Under the pieces are notes generated by a model. It saw only the letters and a list, made by a program, of their open reading frames with translations, ran no database searches and was not told the DNA's origin. A stretch of DNA of 64,000 nucleotides from assembly GCA_965116165.1 (NCBI GenBank), contig OZ220484.1, positions 434,001 through 498,000 of the forward strand, written 5' to 3'. Source of the DNA: Azophilus sp965116165. GTDB lineage: Bacteria > Pseudomonadota > Gammaproteobacteria > Pseudomonadales > Azotimanducaceae. Shown one piece after another: positions 62,603 through 64,000 of this stretch (positions are counted from its first letter, which is position 1; every line of letters starts with the position of its first letter). The translations under genes and the position numbers were made by a program.

Positions 62603-63326
62603 CAGGTCCGTCTCGTCGGCAAGGTGGATACAGTACCAACTTTTCGGTCGTGGCACCCGCGCGCCATGAGCGGGAATTGCTGCTATGTTGACAACAAGAT
62701 TGAAAGACTTGGGCGGCACTGTTAAGGTGCCGATGTCTTGACGGATCGGATGACCATAGCCGCTCGCGGCGTTGCCGGAAATACACGGGCAAACTTGATG
62801 GGCAAGGAGGTTTACCCCTGTCATCGCCCGCTTTTCGAACACGGAACAGATTCGAACCAATTGGTCGGCAGCGAATGGGTCGAACGACCGCAAGATTCCG
62901 ATTGGCATCATGATCGAGCCAATACGGAAACGGTACAACAAGTTAAAACCAGCGTATTGCCGGAAAACCCAATCCCGGACCCGGCACGACTGGAACGGAT
63001 TTGCCGAACACGGTCGGATTATCCCATTACCGCCGTGTTCGGACCACAAGAAACAGTGACAACAGCTAAAAAAGAGGCGATGCCTCCGGCCGATATTGAC
63101 GCGGCCACCGGTTGCAAGGGCGGCGTTCATAGCACGGCGGCCTCCCAGCCAAGAGGTTTGAAGGTTCAAACAGCCCGGCAACCCACGGGCACCTCGCTCC
63201 GCCACGGCGGATCAAACGGCCGCTTAGTCCCATTGACCCCGGCTTGGGCGAAGCGTTCGCACACCCCCCAACTGTTCTTATCCGTTCCCGACCGGCCGAC
63301 AATCGCGCGGCAACAAGGAACCCCAC
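62603..63326. promoter_or_regulatory. rne leader and divergent rluC/rne region
   Basis: 724 bases without a supported gene (a 225-residue frame at 62738-63415 overlaps rne and has no coding character). In E. coli the rne message has a long 5' untranslated leader that mediates autoregulation by RNase E. I cannot recognise its hairpins here, and the gap length is compatible. Confidence 0.4.
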
Positions 63327-64000
63327 ATGAAACGCATGCTAATCAACGCCACGCAACCCGAAGAGGTCCGCATCGCCCTGGTGGACGGACAGAAGCTCTA
63401 CGACTTCGACATTGAGAACCGCTCCCGCGAACAAAAGAAAGGCAACATCTACAAAGCCCGAATCACCCGCGTCGAGCCGAGCCTCGAAGCGGCCTTTGTT
63501 GACTTCGGCACCGCCCGGCACGGCTTTCTCTCCCTAAAGGAAATCGCGACACAATACTTGAACCGCCGGTCGGAGGACGGCCGTCCGCAAATTCAGGACG
63601 CGGTCACCGAAGGCCAGGATCTCATCGTTCAAGTAGCCAAGGAGGAGCGCGGCACCAAGGGTGCGGCATTGACAACCTTTGTCAGCCTTGCGGGGCGATA
63701 TTTGGTGCTAATGCCGAACAATCCGAGGGCGGGCGGCGTCTCAAGACGCATTGAGGGCGAAGACCGCGACCAGTTGCGCGAGGTTCTCTCGCAACTCGAT
63801 ATTCCCCAGGGCATGGGCCTGATTGTCCGCACCGTCGGGGTCGGTCGCGGCACCGAGGAACTCGGTTGGGACATGGAATACCTGCTGCAACTCTGGGAAC
63901 AGATTCGCACCGCGGGAGAGAACAAAAAGGCGCCTCAGCTCCTTTACGCCGAAAGCAACGTGATTGTGCGGGCCATCCGCGACAATCTGCGCAAGGACAT
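63327..64000 (+). CDS. rne: Ribonuclease E, N-terminal part (3'-truncated)
   Basis: Starts at ATG 63327 with AAGGAA upstream and is open to the window end (about 224 residues). MKRMLINATQPEEVRIALVD, EPSLEAAFVDFGTARHGFLS, EERGTKGAALTTFVSLAG, MPNNPRAGGVSRRIEGEDRD and SNVIVRAIRDNLRKD match the S1 and catalytic region of RNase E. It initiates mRNA decay and rRNA/tRNA processing at the membrane. The C-terminal scaffold lies outside the window. Confidence 0.96.
   Translation, partial: MKRMLINATQPEEVRIALVDGQKLYDFDIENRSREQKKGNIYKARITRVEPSLEAAFVDFGTARHGFLSLKEIATQYLNRRSEDGRPQIQDAVTEGQDLIVQVAKEERGTKGAALTTFVSLAGRYLVLMPNNPRAGGVSRRIEGEDRDQLREVLSQLDIPQGMGLIVRTVGVGRGTEELGWDMEYLLQLWEQIRTAGENKKAPQLLYAESNVIVRAIRDNLRKD

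Noticed and set aside
62738..63415. 225-residue frame upstream of and overlapping rne
   Set aside because: Overlaps the start of rne in another frame and has no recognisable domain; more likely the rne leader.

Overview
The window looks like a chromosomal segment of a gammaproteobacterium, probably an uncultured or little-studied one. I infer this from conserved gene order: a gacA/uvrY-uvrC-pgsA-tRNA-Cys block, a yceD-rpmF-fabD-fabG-acpP-fabF-mltG-tmk-holB block next to maf, and rluC divergent from rne. No phage, plasmid or CRISPR features are visible. Base composition is fairly G+C rich throughout and becomes extreme between about 35 and 43 kb.

Layout. 0-9 kb: the end of a sensor histidine kinase; a co-directed MORN-repeat protein / Ser-Thr kinase-like TPR protein / metallo-beta-lactamase-fold operon; pyruvate kinase with an HpcH/HpaI aldolase; a small HTH protein; a phosphate-permease-like membrane protein; two tRNA-Leu genes. 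9-15 kb: tRNA-Cys, pgsA, uvrC, a GacA-type regulator, xthA, pyrF. 15-20.3 kb: a complete TonB2-type energy-transduction operon (DUF3450, TtpC/MotA-TolQ-like, ExbB, ExbD, TonB, TPR). 20.5-26 kb: the lower protocatechuate 4,5-cleavage pathway (ligC, ligK, ligU, ligJ, divergent ligI) plus a dienelactone-hydrolase-like gene; the ring-cleavage dioxygenase ligAB is not here. 26.5-27.3 kb: phoB with a Pho-box-like site, lying between two transposase-less mobile elements.

27.6-43.3 kb is the accessory heart of the window. A very G+C-rich block encodes a secreted metalloprotease/leucine-rich-repeat protein (about 1,720 residues if repaired) and a giant multidomain surface protein (about 2,850 residues: Cys-rich, Calx-beta-like, fibronectin III, cadherin-like, InlB-like and PKD-like modules). 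A small secreted protein and a periplasmic DsbA-like thiol oxidoreductase with an unusual N-terminal domain follow. Both giant genes are interrupted by small frameshifts: a G homopolymer, an 11-bp tandem duplication and one further point.

43.3-53.4 kb: an SDR oxidoreductase, a HAD hydrolase, a MoaD/ThiS-like protein, a three-subunit xanthine dehydrogenase/CO-dehydrogenase-type molybdoenzyme whose large subunit is separated from the others by repeats, and a PepQ-DPP IV proline-peptidase pair. 53.6-64 kb: the replication/fatty-acid/cell-wall housekeeping block, in which plsX and fabH are missing from their usual place between rpmF and fabD, then maf, rluC and the start of rne.

Intergenic spaces are seeded with short non-autonomous repeats of several kinds: a roughly 180-bp element with 22-bp terminal inverted repeats in three copies, a 169-bp element with 27-bp inverted repeats, a 245-bp element probably derived from an IS1595-type transposon, and a composite palindromic family. 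Several touch gene ends, for example supplying the stop codon of holB and the tail of the GacA-like regulator.
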